Positions 40,842 to 40,944 of a stretch of DNA of 40,944 nt are shown here, piece by piece. The first letter of the stretch is position 1. Each line of letters opens with the position of its first letter. The stretch comes from Oceanispirochaeta sp. M1 (GTDB lineage Bacteria > Spirochaetota > Spirochaetia > DSM-2461). The stretch lies in contig NZ_QQPQ01000042.1 of the NCBI RefSeq assembly GCF_003346715.1, positions 1-40,944 on the forward strand. Reading direction: 5' to 3'. A program made the position numbers and the translations under genes. Under the pieces are notes generated by a model that ran no database searches, had not been told where the DNA came from, and was given only the letters and a program-made list of their open reading frames with translations.

Positions 40842-40944
40842 AAGGGGTTTTATAAAAGCCGATCTCCGTTTATTCTTAAGTCGACTAAAACAATACAACA
40901 AAAGGAAATCGGCTATGAGTCATCATACTACAACGTTTGGACAG
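40817..40944 (+). mobile_element. Insertion-sequence end (right copy of 128-bp inverted terminal repeat)
   Basis: Exact reverse complement of positions 1-128. It begins inside the last codons of the VOC gene and ends within a transposase-like reading frame that leaves the window. The outer end of the IS is probably close to 40817-40821. Both copies show the same IS end, so the genome holds at least two copies with outward-reading transposase genes at the two sides of this segment, or the assembly joined repeats. Confidence 0.75.
40915..40944 (+). CDS. Transposase N-terminal fragment (10 codons, runs off the window)
   Basis: ATG at 40915 with AAAGGA at 40901-40906. It reads MSHHTTTFGQ and continues past the window edge. 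Identical to the minus-strand fragment at 30-1. An IS4-like (DUF4372) transposase is suspected from the N-terminal pattern only. Confidence 0.45.
   Translation, partial: MSHHTTTFGQ

Noticed and set aside
1-40944. Terminal inverted repeats as telomeres of a linear plasmid or ends of a phage genome
   Set aside because: No replication, packaging or structural genes are present, content is ordinary metabolism, and the repeats carry a transposase start with its ribosome-binding site. An IS end is the simpler reading.

Overview
The window reads as a contig from an anaerobic, saccharolytic, motile bacterium, most likely a spirochaete (Spirochaetaceae-like). This is inferred from the gene mix: a NifU-like/GGGtGRT pair, cellobiose phosphorylase, an L-arabinose operon, a large HD-GYP protein, an MCP, and an 'orange protein' (ORP)-type cluster with ferredoxin-MinD ATPases. 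No rRNA, tRNA, CRISPR array or phage genes were seen. Genes are dense and many overlap by 1-4 nt.

Layout. 1-128 and 40817-40944 are perfect inverted copies of one sequence. It looks like the end of an insertion sequence whose transposase starts outward at both edges. 166-4047: glycosyltransferase, methyltransferase, AzlC/AzlD amino-acid exporter, GNAT acetyltransferase. 4247-5958: NifU-like scaffold plus GGGtGRT protein, closed by a strong terminator. 6086-11398: PAS histidine kinase and HD-GYP-type protein. 11437-16503: L-arabinose catabolism (FGGY kinase divergent from LacI regulator-araD-araA, with an 18-bp palindromic operator between). 16542-18890: ThuA-like protein, NapH-like membrane ferredoxin and an anchored helical protein. 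18907-22587: FMN riboswitch and complete riboflavin operon (ribD-ribE-ribBA-ribH). 22594-26375: cellobiose phosphorylase divergent from a ROK repressor around a 39-bp palindrome. 26449-29500: ClC protein, MntP-like pump, Gfo/Idh/MocA oxidoreductase. 29490-32751: DUF134 regulator divergent from an ORP-like operon. 32997-34604: MCP. 34601-40841: TetR regulator divergent from an SCP2-like / class III aminotransferase / split transketolase / SCP2-like / VOC operon.

The last operon is the best candidate for an undescribed system. A transketolase can add a two-carbon ketol unit to an aldehyde, and an aminotransferase can then aminate the resulting 1,3-dihydroxy-2-ketone to a 2-amino-1,3-diol. Two proteins resembling lipid-binding SCP2 domains bracket the enzymes. 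The inference is a pathway to a sphingoid-like amino-diol or another amino-lipid that does not use serine palmitoyltransferase. It is untested. The operon carries a TetR-type operator just downstream of its promoter, and an IS end lies in the 3' end of its last gene.

Functions rest on motif recognition by eye; no database search was possible. Start codons were moved where ribosome-binding sites, promoters or family N-termini argued for it, and each case is stated.
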